A stretch of 64,000 nt of DNA from contig NZ_LZJN01000204.1 in the NCBI RefSeq assembly GCF_001667735.1, positions 1 through 64,000 of the forward strand. Reading direction: 5' to 3'. The DNA comes from Mycobacterium sp. E183. Lineage in GTDB: Bacteria > Actinomycetota > Actinomycetes > Mycobacteriales > Mycobacteriaceae. Positions 18,499 to 27,317 of the stretch are shown here, piece by piece (positions within the stretch are counted from its first letter, which is position 1; every line of letters begins with the position of its first letter). The notes beneath the pieces are model-generated. The model did not search any database and was not told where the DNA came from. It was given only the letters and a program-made list of their open reading frames with translations. Both the position numbers and the translations under genes were made by a program.

Positions 18499-18537
18499 GT
18501 TAATACCGCCGAAACACAGTGGCCCCATTGCGGAAAC
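18499..18537 (+). promoter_or_regulatory. Possible GlnR operator upstream of amt
   Basis: Two GAAAC half-sites lie at 18511-18515 and 18533-18537, exactly 22 bases apart, the spacing of tandem GlnR boxes in actinobacteria (GTnAC-n6-GAAAC units). The first has a partial a-site (TTAAT) at the right distance; the second a-site is poor. The position, about 80 bases before amt, fits nitrogen control of amt-glnB-glnD. Confidence 0.5.
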
Positions 18538-18613
18538 AACCATTGCGCAAGGTTCTGGATCAGGTCACAGGCGTCGCCTGACGGCCATTCATGTCCTGAC
18601 CGGAGGTGAGCGA

Positions 18614-20053
18614 GTGGCATTCCCGCAATTGGGCCAACCCGATACCGGCGATACCGCCTGGATGTTGGCGAGTTCCGCGCTTGTGCTGTTGATGACGCCG
18701 GGCCTTGCGTTCTTCTACGGCGGCATGGTGCGCACCAGAAGCGTGCTCAACATGATCATGATGAGCATCAGCGCGATGGGCGTCGTGACAGTGCTCTGGG
18801 TGCTCTACGGCTACTCGATGTCGTTCGGTGACGACAGGGGCGGAGTCGTGGGCAACCCGACCGATTATTGGGGCCTGGCAAAGCTTATCGGCGGCAACGC
18901 CGTCAAGGCGGACCCGAGCAAGGGCGTCACGCAGGTGGACATCCCGCTGGCAGGCACCATGCCCGCGACCGTCTTCGTGGCCTTCCAGCTGATGTTCGCG
19001 ATCATCACCGTCGCGCTGATCTCGGGTGCGGTCGCCGACCGGCTCAAGTTCACCGCCTGGCTGGTGTTCTCCGGACTGTGGGCGACGCTGGTCTACTTCC
19101 CCGTCGCGCACTGGGTGTTCGCGGCGGACGGCTTCGCGTCCGAGCACGGCGGCTGGATCAACAACAAGCTGCACGCCATCGACTTCGCCGGAGGGACCGC
19201 GGTCCATATCAACTCCGGTGTGGCGGGCCTTGCGCTGGCGATCGTGCTGGGCAAGCGCAAGGGCTGGCCCACGACGCTGTTCCGTCCGCACAACCTGCCG
19301 TTCGTGATGCTCGGCGCCGGCTTGCTGTGGTTCGGCTGGTTCGGGTTCAACGCCGGTTCGGCGACCAGCTCGAACGGCTCCGCCGGTGCGACCTTCATGA
19401 CCACCACCGTCGCCACGGCCACGGCCATGCTGGCCTGGCTGCTTACCGAGCGCATCCGTGACGGGAAGCCCACGACGCTGGGAGCGGCGTCGGGCATCGT
19501 GGCGGGCCTGGTGGCCATCACACCGTCCTGCTCGTCCGTCAACGTGCTGGGCGCCATCGTCGTCGGCCTGGTGGCCGGCGTGGTGTGCGCGCTGGCGGTC
19601 GGGCTGAAGTTCAAGCTGGGCTTCGACGACTCGCTCGACGTGGTCGGGGTGCACATGATCGGCGGTCTGACGGGCACGCTGCTGGTGGGGCTGCTCGCCG
19701 CGCCGGAGAGCACCGCCATCAACGGCGTCACCGGGGTGTCCAAGGGGCTGTTCTACGGCGGCGGCTGGTCACAGCTGGAAAGGCAGGCGGTCGGCGCCTT
19801 CGCGGTTCTGTTCTACTCCGGCATCGTCACCCTGATCCTGGCTTTGATCCTGAAGTACACGATCGGGCTGCGTGTCCCCGCCGAAGAAGAATCAACGGGC
19901 ATCGACGAGTCCGAGCACGCGGAGAGCGCGTACGATTTCGGAACGATCGGTGGGCAAGGATCCGTCCTCCCGGCGGCGCGCGTTCCCGTCGATGACCGCA
20001 ACGGGCTGGAGGAGGATCGAGTGGGCGACAAGGTGGAGGCAGAGCAGGCATGA
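18614..20053 (+). CDS. amt: Ammonium transporter Amt
   Basis: Amt is a trimeric ammonium channel of the inner membrane with about eleven transmembrane helices. Conserved pore features are visible: FFYGGMVRTRSVLN, the DFAGGTAVHINSG segment with its Asp and first pore His, and GVHMIGG with the second His. A GGAGGT ribosome site at 18602-18607 lies six bases before the GTG at 18614, which decides the start and gives 479 residues. The C terminus is a hydrophilic cytoplasmic tail where GlnB-type proteins bind. The stop overlaps glnB by four bases. Confidence 0.95.
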   Translation: MAFPQLGQPDTGDTAWMLASSALVLLMTPGLAFFYGGMVRTRSVLNMIMMSISAMGVVTVLWVLYGYSMSFGDDRGGVVGNPTDYWGLAKLIGGNAVKADPSKGVTQVDIPLAGTMPATVFVAFQLMFAIITVALISGAVADRLKFTAWLVFSGLWATLVYFPVAHWVFAADGFASEHGGWINNKLHAIDFAGGTAVHINSGVAGLALAIVLGKRKGWPTTLFRPHNLPFVMLGAGLLWFGWFGFNAGSATSSNGSAGATFMTTTVATATAMLAWLLTERIRDGKPTTLGAASGIVAGLVAITPSCSSVNVLGAIVVGLVAGVVCALAVGLKFKLGFDDSLDVVGVHMIGGLTGTLLVGLLAAPESTAINGVTGVSKGLFYGGGWSQLERQAVGAFAVLFYSGIVTLILALILKYTIGLRVPAEEESTGIDESEHAESAYDFGTIGGQGSVLPAARVPVDDRNGLEEDRVGDKVEAEQA

Positions 20054-20388
20054 AGCTAGTCACCGCAATCGTGAAGCCGTTCACCCTCGATGACGTGAAG
20101 ACCAGCCTCGAGGAAGCGGGCGTCCTGGGGATGACGGTCAGCGAAATCCAGGGGTACGGGCGGCAGAAGGGCCACACCGAGGTTTACCGGGGTGCTGAGT
20201 ACTCGGTGGATTTCGTGCCGAAGGTGCGAATCGAGGTGGTGATCGACGATTCCCTGGTGGACAAGGTCGTGGACAGCATCGTCCGGGCGGCGCGCACCGG
20301 CAAGATCGGTGACGGCAAGGTCTGGGTCACCCCCGTGGAAACCATTGTGCGAGTGCGCACGGGTGAACGCGGAACCGATGCCCTCTGA
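20050..20388 (+). CDS. glnB: Nitrogen regulatory PII protein GlnB
   Basis: PII senses ATP/ADP and 2-oxoglutarate and controls partners such as Amt. The 112-residue protein has the T-loop with the modified tyrosine Tyr51 (YRGAEYSVDFVPK) and the C-terminal signature GKIGDGKVWVTPVE. In actinobacteria this Tyr is adenylylated by the GlnD-type enzyme, which is encoded 45 bases downstream. Its ATG lies within the amt stop (ATGA), giving coupled synthesis of channel and regulator. Confidence 0.97.
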   Translation: MKLVTAIVKPFTLDDVKTSLEEAGVLGMTVSEIQGYGRQKGHTEVYRGAEYSVDFVPKVRIEVVIDDSLVDKVVDSIVRAARTGKIGDGKVWVTPVETIVRVRTGERGTDAL

Positions 20389-20433
20389 ACGCAGTCGCAC
20401 ATCGTTGAACCAGGCCGGACGGGCCGGGAGGGT

Positions 20434-22899
20434 ATGACTAACCCACCCGGCCCGTCCGGCTCATCCGGAGCGGAAGCACAAACCGCCTGCGGTGCAAGCG
20501 ATCTGGCAGCCTCGCGGCGCCGGCTGCTGGCGGAGGGCCGCGAGCTTGGTCCCGCAGAGCTGCGCAAGGCGTGGCTGGAGCTGCATGAATCCTGGTTGGC
20601 GGCCAAGGCGGACGAGATCGGCATCACCGACGACAGCGGTTTCGCCATCGTCGGGGTGGGTGGGTTGGGGCGCCGCGAACTGCTGCCCTATTCCGATCTC
20701 GACCTGATGTTGTTGCACGACAACAAATCCGACGAGGTGCTGCAACGAGTCGCCGATGGTCTGTGGTATCCGTTGTGGGACGCCAACGTTCGGCTCGACC
20801 ACAGCGTGCGGACCGTCTCGGGGGCCCTGAGCGTCGCCAACAACGACCTGGTGGCCGCGTTGGGCATGCTCGACGCGCGCCACATCGCCGGGGACGAGCG
20901 GCTGTCGGCGGAATTGATCGCCGGGGCGCGACGCCAGTGGCGCAGCGCGATTCGATCCCGCATGGACGAACTAGTCGCGATGACATACGAACGCTGGCAA
21001 CGATGTTGGCGCATCGCGCAGCGGGCCGAGCCGGACCTCAAGTCGGGCCGTGGTGGCCTGCGCGATGTCCAACTTCTCGACGCGCTGGGCGTCGCCCAGC
21101 TCATCGACCGCCGCGGTATGGGCCATCCCGACGCGCCGGGGGGCTCGCTGGACGCGGCGTACCTGACGATGCTCGACGTGCGCACCGAACTGCACCTGGT
21201 ATCCGGGCGCGGACGCGACCAACTGCTGGCCCAGTTCGCCGACGAAGTGAGCGCCGCGTTGGGCGTCGGGGATCGATTTGCGTTGTCGCGCTTGCTGTCC
21301 AGCGCCAGCCGCACCATCGCCTACCACGCCGAGACCGGCCTGCGGACCGCGCAGAACGCGCTGCCCCGCCGCGGGCTGACGGCGCTGGTGCGGCGCCCCA
21401 GGCGGCGACCGCTGGACGAGGGCGTGGTCGAATACGACGGCGAGGTGGTGCTCGCCCGCGATGCCCAACCCGGAAGCGACCCCGGGCTCGTCCTGCGGGT
21501 CGCGGCCGCTTCGGCGGGCACCGGCCTGCCCATCGGCGCAGGCACGCTCAAACGGCTGGCCGACAGCGCTCCGGACCTGCCCTTGCCATGGCCGCGGGAG
21601 GCGCTGGACGACCTGCTGGTGGTGCTTTTGGCCGGGCCCACGGCGATCGACACGATCGAGTCGCTGGACCGCACCGGGCTGTGGGGCCGCCTCTTCCCGG
21701 AGTGGGACGCGGTGCGCGATCTGCCGCCGCGCGACGTCTCGCACAAGTGGACCGTCGACCGGCACATCGTCGAAACCGCCGTCAACGCCGCGCCGCTCAC
21801 CACCCGCGTGGCGCGCTCGGACCTGCTCGCGCTCGGCGCGCTGCTGCACGACATCGGCAAGGGGCGCGGCACCGACCACTGCGTGCTCGGCGCGGAACTG
21901 GCGATCCCGATCGCCAAGCGGCTGGGCCTCTCCGCCGAGGACACCGCCACGCTCGCGGGCATGGTCCGCCACCATCTCCTGCTGCCGGTGACGGCCACCC
22001 GAAGCGACCTCAACGACCCCCAGATCATCGAGGCGGTGGCCGCCGCCCTACAGGGGGACCCGCACCTGCTCGAACTCCTGCAGGCGCTGGCGGAGGCCGA
22101 CTCCAAGGCCACCGGGCCCGGGGTATGGAGCGACTGGAAGGCGTCCCTGATCGAGGACTTGGTCCGCCGCTGCCGGTTGGTGATGGCGGGCGAGCGGCTT
22201 CCCGAGGCGGAACCGATTGCGCCGCATTACCTTTCGCTGGCGGCCGACCGCGGTGTGCATGTTGAGATCAAGCCCAACGATCGCGAGCGCCTGACCGCGG
22301 TGATGATCGCGCCCAATCAGCGGGCGCTGGTCTCCAAGGCCGCGGCGGTGCTGGCATTGAACTCGCTGCGAATCCATTCGGCCCTGGCCAACGTTCACGA
22401 CGGCGTCGCGATCGTCGAGTTCGTCGTGTCCCCGCTGTTCGGCTCGCCGCCCGAATCGGGCTTGCTGCGTCAACAATTCAACGGAGCGCTGGCCGGTGAC
22501 CTCGACATCCTCAGCACGCTGGAGAAGCGTGACAGCGACGCGATCAGCGCCGCGACCGCGCGGGCCGGCGAGATTCAGGCCGGGGTGCCCGTCACCCGGT
22601 CGACCGCCCCGCCGCGCATCCTGTGGCTCGACGCGGCGACCGCCGGCCAGTTGATCTTCGAAGTCCGCGCCATGGACCGGCTGGGGCTGCTGGCGTTGCT
22701 GACCCGCGCGCTGGAACAGGCGGGGGCCGACATCGTCTGGGCCAAGGTCAACACGTTCGGTTCGACGGCCGCGGACGTCTTCTGCGTGTCGGTGCCCGCC
22801 GACGCCGAGCGCGACGCGCGAGCCGCGATCGAGGAGCATCTGCTCGCCGTGTTGGGCGGCCCCGCGGTGGAAGTGCTCCAAGAGCCGGTCGGCGACTAA
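20434..22899 (+). CDS. glnD: PII nucleotidyltransferase/hydrolase GlnD
   Basis: GlnD attaches and removes a nucleotide on PII according to glutamine supply. The nucleotidyltransferase motif GLGRRELLPYSDLDLMLLHD begins near residue 74, with the paired Asp. The HD hydrolase motif LLHDIGKGRGTDH lies near 470, and two ACT-type sensory regions occupy about 620-815. Length is 821. A GGGAGGG ribosome site precedes ATG 20434. It is the last gene of amt-glnB-glnD and ends 14 bases before the convergent helicase gene. Confidence 0.95.
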   Translation: MTNPPGPSGSSGAEAQTACGASDLAASRRRLLAEGRELGPAELRKAWLELHESWLAAKADEIGITDDSGFAIVGVGGLGRRELLPYSDLDLMLLHDNKSDEVLQRVADGLWYPLWDANVRLDHSVRTVSGALSVANNDLVAALGMLDARHIAGDERLSAELIAGARRQWRSAIRSRMDELVAMTYERWQRCWRIAQRAEPDLKSGRGGLRDVQLLDALGVAQLIDRRGMGHPDAPGGSLDAAYLTMLDVRTELHLVSGRGRDQLLAQFADEVSAALGVGDRFALSRLLSSASRTIAYHAETGLRTAQNALPRRGLTALVRRPRRRPLDEGVVEYDGEVVLARDAQPGSDPGLVLRVAAASAGTGLPIGAGTLKRLADSAPDLPLPWPREALDDLLVVLLAGPTAIDTIESLDRTGLWGRLFPEWDAVRDLPPRDVSHKWTVDRHIVETAVNAAPLTTRVARSDLLALGALLHDIGKGRGTDHCVLGAELAIPIAKRLGLSAEDTATLAGMVRHHLLLPVTATRSDLNDPQIIEAVAAALQGDPHLLELLQALAEADSKATGPGVWSDWKASLIEDLVRRCRLVMAGERLPEAEPIAPHYLSLAADRGVHVEIKPNDRERLTAVMIAPNQRALVSKAAAVLALNSLRIHSALANVHDGVAIVEFVVSPLFGSPPESGLLRQQFNGALAGDLDILSTLEKRDSDAISAATARAGEIQAGVPVTRSTAPPRILWLDAATAGQLIFEVRAMDRLGLLALLTRALEQAGADIVWAKVNTFGSTAADVFCVSVPADAERDARAAIEEHLLAVLGGPAVEVLQEPVGD

Positions 22900-22913
22900 G
22901 GCGTACTCAGGCG

Positions 22914-24647
22914 TCAGGAGTGCTCGGCGTTGAGGCGCCGCAGGGCCTCGATGCGGGCCTGGATCTGCTCGCGGGTCGCTGCGGCGATCGGCGGCCCCCC
23001 GCAACGACGGCGAAGTTCGCTGTGAATCCAGCCGTGCGGCTTGCCCGTTCGGTGGTGGGTGGCCGACACGAGGGAGTTCAGCTCGCGGCGCAGGTCGCGC
23101 AGCTGGCCGTGCAACGTGGGCCCCGCGGACACCGCGGCCGGCGTGCCCTGCGCGGCCCGCCGCTGCAGCTGCTCGTCCTGGCGGCGGTGCAGCAGCGCCC
23201 GCATCTGCTCGGCGTCGAGCAGGCCAGGGATGCCGAGGTAGTCGGCCTCCTCGTCGCTGCCGGCCGGGGCGGCGGTGCCGAACGACGACCCGTCGAAGAT
23301 CACCTGGTCCAGCTCCGCGTCGGCGCCCAATGAGGTGAAGCCGGTGTCGGTCTCGGTCTTCTCGGTCTGCGTTCTGATGGCCGGGTCACCGTCGAGGGGG
23401 TCCTCGTCCGGGCGATGCGGTTCGCCGAGCACGTGGTTGCGCTGGGCCTCCAGCTCGCTGGCGAGTTGCAGCAGGTTGGGCACCGACGGCAGGAAGATGC
23501 TCGCGGTCTCACCGACGCGGCGCGAGCGCACGAACCGGCCGATGGCCTGTGCGAAGAACAGGGGCGTCGACGCGCTGGTGGCGTAGATCCCGACCGAGAG
23601 TCGCGGCACGTCGACGCCCTCGGAAACCATGCGCACCGCGACCAGCCACCGGCTGGTGCCGGCGGCGAATTCGCTGATACGGGCCGACGATCCGGGGTCG
23701 TCGGACAGCACCACCGTCGGCGCCTCCGAGGTCAGCTTCGTCAGCAGGGCGGCGTAGGCGCGGGCCGCCGTGCGGTCGGAGGCGATGATCATGCCGCCGG
23801 CGTCGGGCACGTGCTCGCGCTTCTGGCGCAGCCGTTGGTCGGCGGCCGCGATCACCGCGGGCATCCATTCACCGGCGGGGTCGAGCGCCGTGCGCCAGGC
23901 CCGGGCCGTGTGTTCGGCGGTCAGCGGCTCGCCCAGCCGGGCGGCGTGCTCCTCGCCGGCGCTGTCCCGCCAGCGCGCCTCCCCGGAGTAGGCCAAGAAC
24001 ACCACCGGCCGGACCACCCCGTCGGCCAGCGCCTCGGCATAGCCGTAGGTGTGGTCGGCCCGCGAACGCCGCACTCCGTCGGCGCCGGATTCGTAGGCGA
24101 CGAACGGGATGGGGCTGTCGTCGCTGCGAAAGGGCGTGCCGGTCAGGGCGAGCCGGCGGGTCGCGTCGCCGAAGGCCTCGCGGATGGCGTCACCCCACGT
24201 CTTGGCGTCGCCGCCATGGTGGATCTCGTCGAAGACGACCAGCGTCTTGCGCTGCTCGGTGCGCACCCGGTGCAGCGTGGGGTGGGCGGCAACCTGCGCG
24301 TAGGTGACCATCACGCCGTGGTATTCGCCCGACATCTGGGCGTTGGAGTTGGAGAACTTGGGGTCCAGGGCGATGCCGTGCCGCGCCGCGGCCTGCGCCC
24401 ACTGCACCTTCAGGTGCTCGGTGGGCACCACGACGGTGATCTGCTCGACGGCGCGCTGGCCCAGCAGTTCGGCCGCCACCCGCAACGCGAACGTCGTCTT
24501 CCCGGATCCCGGGGTCGCCACGGCCAGGAAATCGCGCGGCTGGCCGGTCAGGTATTTGACCAGCGCCCTGCGCTGCCATCCGCGCAGCGCCCGGCCGCCG
24601 CTGTCGTCGACGGAAGTCTCCGTGCGAGCGACCGGTTGCACGGACAT
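22914..24647 (-). CDS. DEAD/DEAH-box superfamily 2 helicase
   Basis: The 577-residue protein (Rv2917 type) has an N-terminal helicase domain with Walker A TPGSGKTTFA, Walker B/motif II VVFDEIHHGG and motif III LTGTPFRS. A second RecA-like domain has RMVSEGVDVPRL and AIGRFVRSRR. It resembles ResIII-type helicase subunits; the substrate is not known. The start ATG 24647 has a GGGGGGAA site before it. The orientation against glnD and ffh is the one I recall for M. tuberculosis. The C terminus is a helical Ala/Arg-rich tail. Confidence 0.88.
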   Translation of the reverse strand: MSVQPVARTETSVDDSGGRALRGWQRRALVKYLTGQPRDFLAVATPGSGKTTFALRVAAELLGQRAVEQITVVVPTEHLKVQWAQAAARHGIALDPKFSNSNAQMSGEYHGVMVTYAQVAAHPTLHRVRTEQRKTLVVFDEIHHGGDAKTWGDAIREAFGDATRRLALTGTPFRSDDSPIPFVAYESGADGVRRSRADHTYGYAEALADGVVRPVVFLAYSGEARWRDSAGEEHAARLGEPLTAEHTARAWRTALDPAGEWMPAVIAAADQRLRQKREHVPDAGGMIIASDRTAARAYAALLTKLTSEAPTVVLSDDPGSSARISEFAAGTSRWLVAVRMVSEGVDVPRLSVGIYATSASTPLFFAQAIGRFVRSRRVGETASIFLPSVPNLLQLASELEAQRNHVLGEPHRPDEDPLDGDPAIRTQTEKTETDTGFTSLGADAELDQVIFDGSSFGTAAPAGSDEEADYLGIPGLLDAEQMRALLHRRQDEQLQRRAAQGTPAAVSAGPTLHGQLRDLRRELNSLVSATHHRTGKPHGWIHSELRRRCGGPPIAAATREQIQARIEALRRLNAEHS

Positions 24648-24752
24648 TTCCCCCCGGGTGGTTGTAGTTTTCGATGTGGCCAGCCAGATTAGGCGATGGC
24701 TGTGAAATCTAGCACGCCAACGCTTTTCGGCGCAGTAACGACTCGAGCGCGG

Positions 24753-25631
24753 CTACCGCGCCCGGCTCGCCAGGTCGCGCGCCGACAACCATGCATGGAT
24801 GCGTTCGGCGACGTCAGCCCAGCCGGGCTCGAGCATCATGTTGTGCCCCATCGAGAAGAAATGCGGCTCGGTCCGGTAGGCGCGCGCGGTGGCGCGTACT
24901 TCGCCGATGCTCACGAACCCGTCGTGCTCGGCGCCCAGGACCAGGATCGGGGTGGTCACCCGCCGGGTTCGGACGCGGCGGAGCACCGGGTCGGTCATGG
25001 CCGCGCGGACGCTCTCGGCCCCGGCGCGTTGCCTGCAGGATTCGACGATGTCCTCGGGCGTGTCGGCGCAGAACAGGTACTCGCGGGCCAGCGCCGGGGT
25101 CGCCAGGAATTTCAGTAGCGTGGGGTCGCTCCACGCTTCCATGGTCATCGACGGCCGGCGACGCCAGACCCGCAACGCCAAGGTGAGCACGCCCTTCGGC
25201 GGCACAGAGCCCACCAGCACCGCCGCCGGCGCGTTGTGCTCTTCGAGGTAGCGCTGGATGACGAAGCCGCCCAGCGAATGGCCGATGAGCACTGGCCAAC
25301 CGCCCAATTCGTCGGCCACCGAACGGACGTCCTCGATGTAGTCGGCGATGGAAACCTTGTGCAGCGGCTTCGCGGTCGGGCTGCCCCCGTGCCCGCGCAG
25401 GCTCACCGCAACCGCGCGATAGCCCGCGTCGGCGAAGAAGTCCAGGAAATGTTCCCAGCACCATGCGCCGTGCCAGCCGCCGTGCACGAAGAGCAGCGGC
25501 ACCGGGTGGTCTCGGGTGCAGGATCCTTTGTCGATCACCTCGAGCATCCGACCATTCAATAGCGCGATCGCCTGCACCGGTGCCGGTTCGCGAGACATAA
25601 ACCATTGCGACCGGCCTCGGCGTGTCGTCAC
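24753..25631 (-). CDS. Alpha/beta-fold hydrolase
   Basis: The protein has the lipase-like HGG oxyanion segment (FVHGGWHGAWCW), the nucleophile elbow IGHSLGGF and a late catalytic His in MGHNMMLE, with GAEHDGF supplying the Asp. Substrate unknown; esterase or C-C bond hydrolase roles are both possible. Two starts are open: ATG 25631 (292 residues) or ATG 25598 (MSREPAPVQ). Neither has a good ribosome site. I recall no such gene between the Rv2917 and ffh genes of M. tuberculosis, so it is an addition or was lost there. Confidence 0.85.
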   Translation of the reverse strand: MTTRRGRSQWFMSREPAPVQAIALLNGRMLEVIDKGSCTRDHPVPLLFVHGGWHGAWCWEHFLDFFADAGYRAVAVSLRGHGGSPTAKPLHKVSIADYIEDVRSVADELGGWPVLIGHSLGGFVIQRYLEEHNAPAAVLVGSVPPKGVLTLALRVWRRRPSMTMEAWSDPTLLKFLATPALAREYLFCADTPEDIVESCRQRAGAESVRAAMTDPVLRRVRTRRVTTPILVLGAEHDGFVSIGEVRATARAYRTEPHFFSMGHNMMLEPGWADVAERIHAWLSARDLASRAR

Positions 25632-25689
25632 AGCCGGTTATGTGTCGCGGTCGATGGGCGGCGGCGGGGCCGCCAACCCGTACAACCAC

Positions 25690-25704
25690 TAGGCTGGCGG
25701 GGTG
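25690..25704 (+). promoter_or_regulatory. Likely leaderless promoter of ffh (TAGGCT box)
   Basis: A TAnnnT-type -10 box, TAGGCT at 25690-25695, ends exactly seven bases before the GTG start of ffh at 25702. Transcription would begin on the start codon itself, and no Shine-Dalgarno site is present. Confidence 0.55.
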
Positions 25705-27258
25705 TTTGAATCGCTGTCCGACCGGTTGACCGGTGCACTTCAGGGACTACGCGGCAAGGGTCGACTGACCGATGCCGACATCGAGGCCACCACCCGCGAG
25801 ATCCGGCTGGCGCTGCTGGAAGCCGACGTGTCGCTGCCCGTGGTGCGGGCGTTCGTCACCCGGATCAAGGACCGCGCCAGGGGCGCTGAGGTCTCGGGTG
25901 CGCTCAACCCGGCGCAGCAGGTCGTCAAAATCGTCAACGAAGAGCTCATCGGCATCCTGGGCGGCGAGACCCGCCAGCTGGCCTTCGCCAAGACACCGCC
26001 GACCGTGGTGATGCTCGCCGGTCTGCAGGGTTCCGGTAAGACCTCGCTGGCCGGCAAGCTGGCCGCCTGGCTGCGCGGCCAGGGGCACACCCCGCTGCTG
26101 GTGGCCTGCGACCTGCAGCGGCCGGCCGCCGTGAACCAGCTGCAAGTCGTCGGTGAGCGCGCCGGGGTCCCGGTGTTCGCGCCCCACCCGGGCGAGTCCC
26201 CCGAATCGGGTCCCGGCGACCCGGTCGCCGTGGCCGCCGCCGGGCTCGCCGAAGCCCGCGCGAAGCACCACGACGTCGTCATCGTCGACACCGCCGGGCG
26301 CCTGGGCATCGACGAGGAGCTGATGGCCCAGGCCGCGGCCATCCGCGACGCCGTCAACCCCGACGAGGTCCTGTTCGTGCTCGACGCGATGATCGGGCAG
26401 GACGCCGTCACCACCGCCGAGGCGTTCCGCGAGGGCGTCGGCTTCACCGGCGTCGTGCTGACCAAGCTCGACGGCGACGCCCGCGGTGGCGCCGCGTTGT
26501 CGGTCCGCGAGGTGACCGGCGTCCCAATCCTTTTCGCCTCCACCGGAGAAAAACTGGAGGACTTCGACGTCTTCCACCCGGACCGGATGGCCAGCCGCAT
26601 CCTGGGCATGGGCGACGTGCTGAGCCTGATCGAACAGGCCGAGCAGGTCTTCGACGCCGAGCAGGCCGAGGCCGCCGCCGCCAAGATCGGCACCGGCGAG
26701 CTGACACTCGAGGACTTCCTGGAGCAGATGCTCGCCATCCGCAAGATGGGCCCGATCGGCAACCTGCTGGGCATGCTGCCCGGGGCCGGGCAGATGAAAG
26801 ACGCGCTGGCCCAGGTCGACGACAAGCAACTCGACCGCCTGCAGGCCATCATCCGCGGCATGACGCCCGAGGAGCGGGCCGACCCGAAGATCATCAACGC
26901 CTCGCGGCGGCTGCGCATCGCCAACGGGTCCGGCGTCTCGGTGTCCGACGTCAACCAGCTGGTCGACCGCTTCTTCGAGGCCCGCAAGATGATGTCGTCG
27001 ATGCTCGGCGGCATGGGCATCCCCGGCATGGGCCGCAAGTCCGCGACCCGAAAGGCCAAGGGCGCGAAGGGCAAGAAGGGCAAGAAGGGCGGACGCGGTC
27101 CCACTCCGCCCAAGGTCCGCAACCCGCTCGGCGCCGGGATGCCCGGCATGCCCGCCGGGTTCCCCGACCTGTCGCACCTGCCCGAGGGCCTCAACGAGTT
27201 GCCGCCCGGGTTGGCCGACTTCGACCTGTCCAAGCTCAAGTTTCCGGGCAAGTCGTGA
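25702..27258 (+). CDS. ffh: Signal recognition particle protein Ffh
   Basis: Ffh binds 4.5S RNA and signal sequences and delivers ribosomes to FtsY. The G domain has GLQGSGKTS (~107-115), DTAGRLGIDE and TKLDGDARGG. The Met-rich M domain has FLEQMLAIRKMGPIGNLLGMLPG and the RNA-binding SRRLRIANGSG stretch. The tail is basic (repeated KGKK) and then Gly/Pro-rich. Length is 518, similar to M. tuberculosis. The GTG start gives the standard VFESLSDRL. The stop codon lies inside a palindromic repeat. Confidence 0.96.
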   Translation: MFESLSDRLTGALQGLRGKGRLTDADIEATTREIRLALLEADVSLPVVRAFVTRIKDRARGAEVSGALNPAQQVVKIVNEELIGILGGETRQLAFAKTPPTVVMLAGLQGSGKTSLAGKLAAWLRGQGHTPLLVACDLQRPAAVNQLQVVGERAGVPVFAPHPGESPESGPGDPVAVAAAGLAEARAKHHDVVIVDTAGRLGIDEELMAQAAAIRDAVNPDEVLFVLDAMIGQDAVTTAEAFREGVGFTGVVLTKLDGDARGGAALSVREVTGVPILFASTGEKLEDFDVFHPDRMASRILGMGDVLSLIEQAEQVFDAEQAEAAAAKIGTGELTLEDFLEQMLAIRKMGPIGNLLGMLPGAGQMKDALAQVDDKQLDRLQAIIRGMTPEERADPKIINASRRLRIANGSGVSVSDVNQLVDRFFEARKMMSSMLGGMGIPGMGRKSATRKAKGAKGKKGKKGGRGPTPPKVRNPLGAGMPGMPAGFPDLSHLPEGLNELPPGLADFDLSKLKFPGKS

Positions 27259-27299
27259 CGATCGCGAGCGCGGCGGAGCCGGGCGAAGCGGGTCGTCAC
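27255..27299. repeat. Single inverted copy of the 56-base hairpin repeat, after ffh
   Basis: GTGACGA at 27255 and TCGTCAC ending at 27299 form the arms around GCGAGCGCGGCGGAGCCGGG. It is the reverse complement, with few changes, of the unit repeated three times at 8535-8696. It overlaps the ffh stop codon and could act as its terminator. Confidence 0.8.
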
Positions 27300-27317
27300 G
27301 GTAGAAACTAGCCCGCC

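Noticed and set aside
27259..27317. Short ffh-downstream sequence as a 4.5S RNA or other ncRNA
   Set aside because: It is explained by a single copy of the hairpin repeat also present at 8535-8696; no SRP Alu or GGAA-loop structure is seen.
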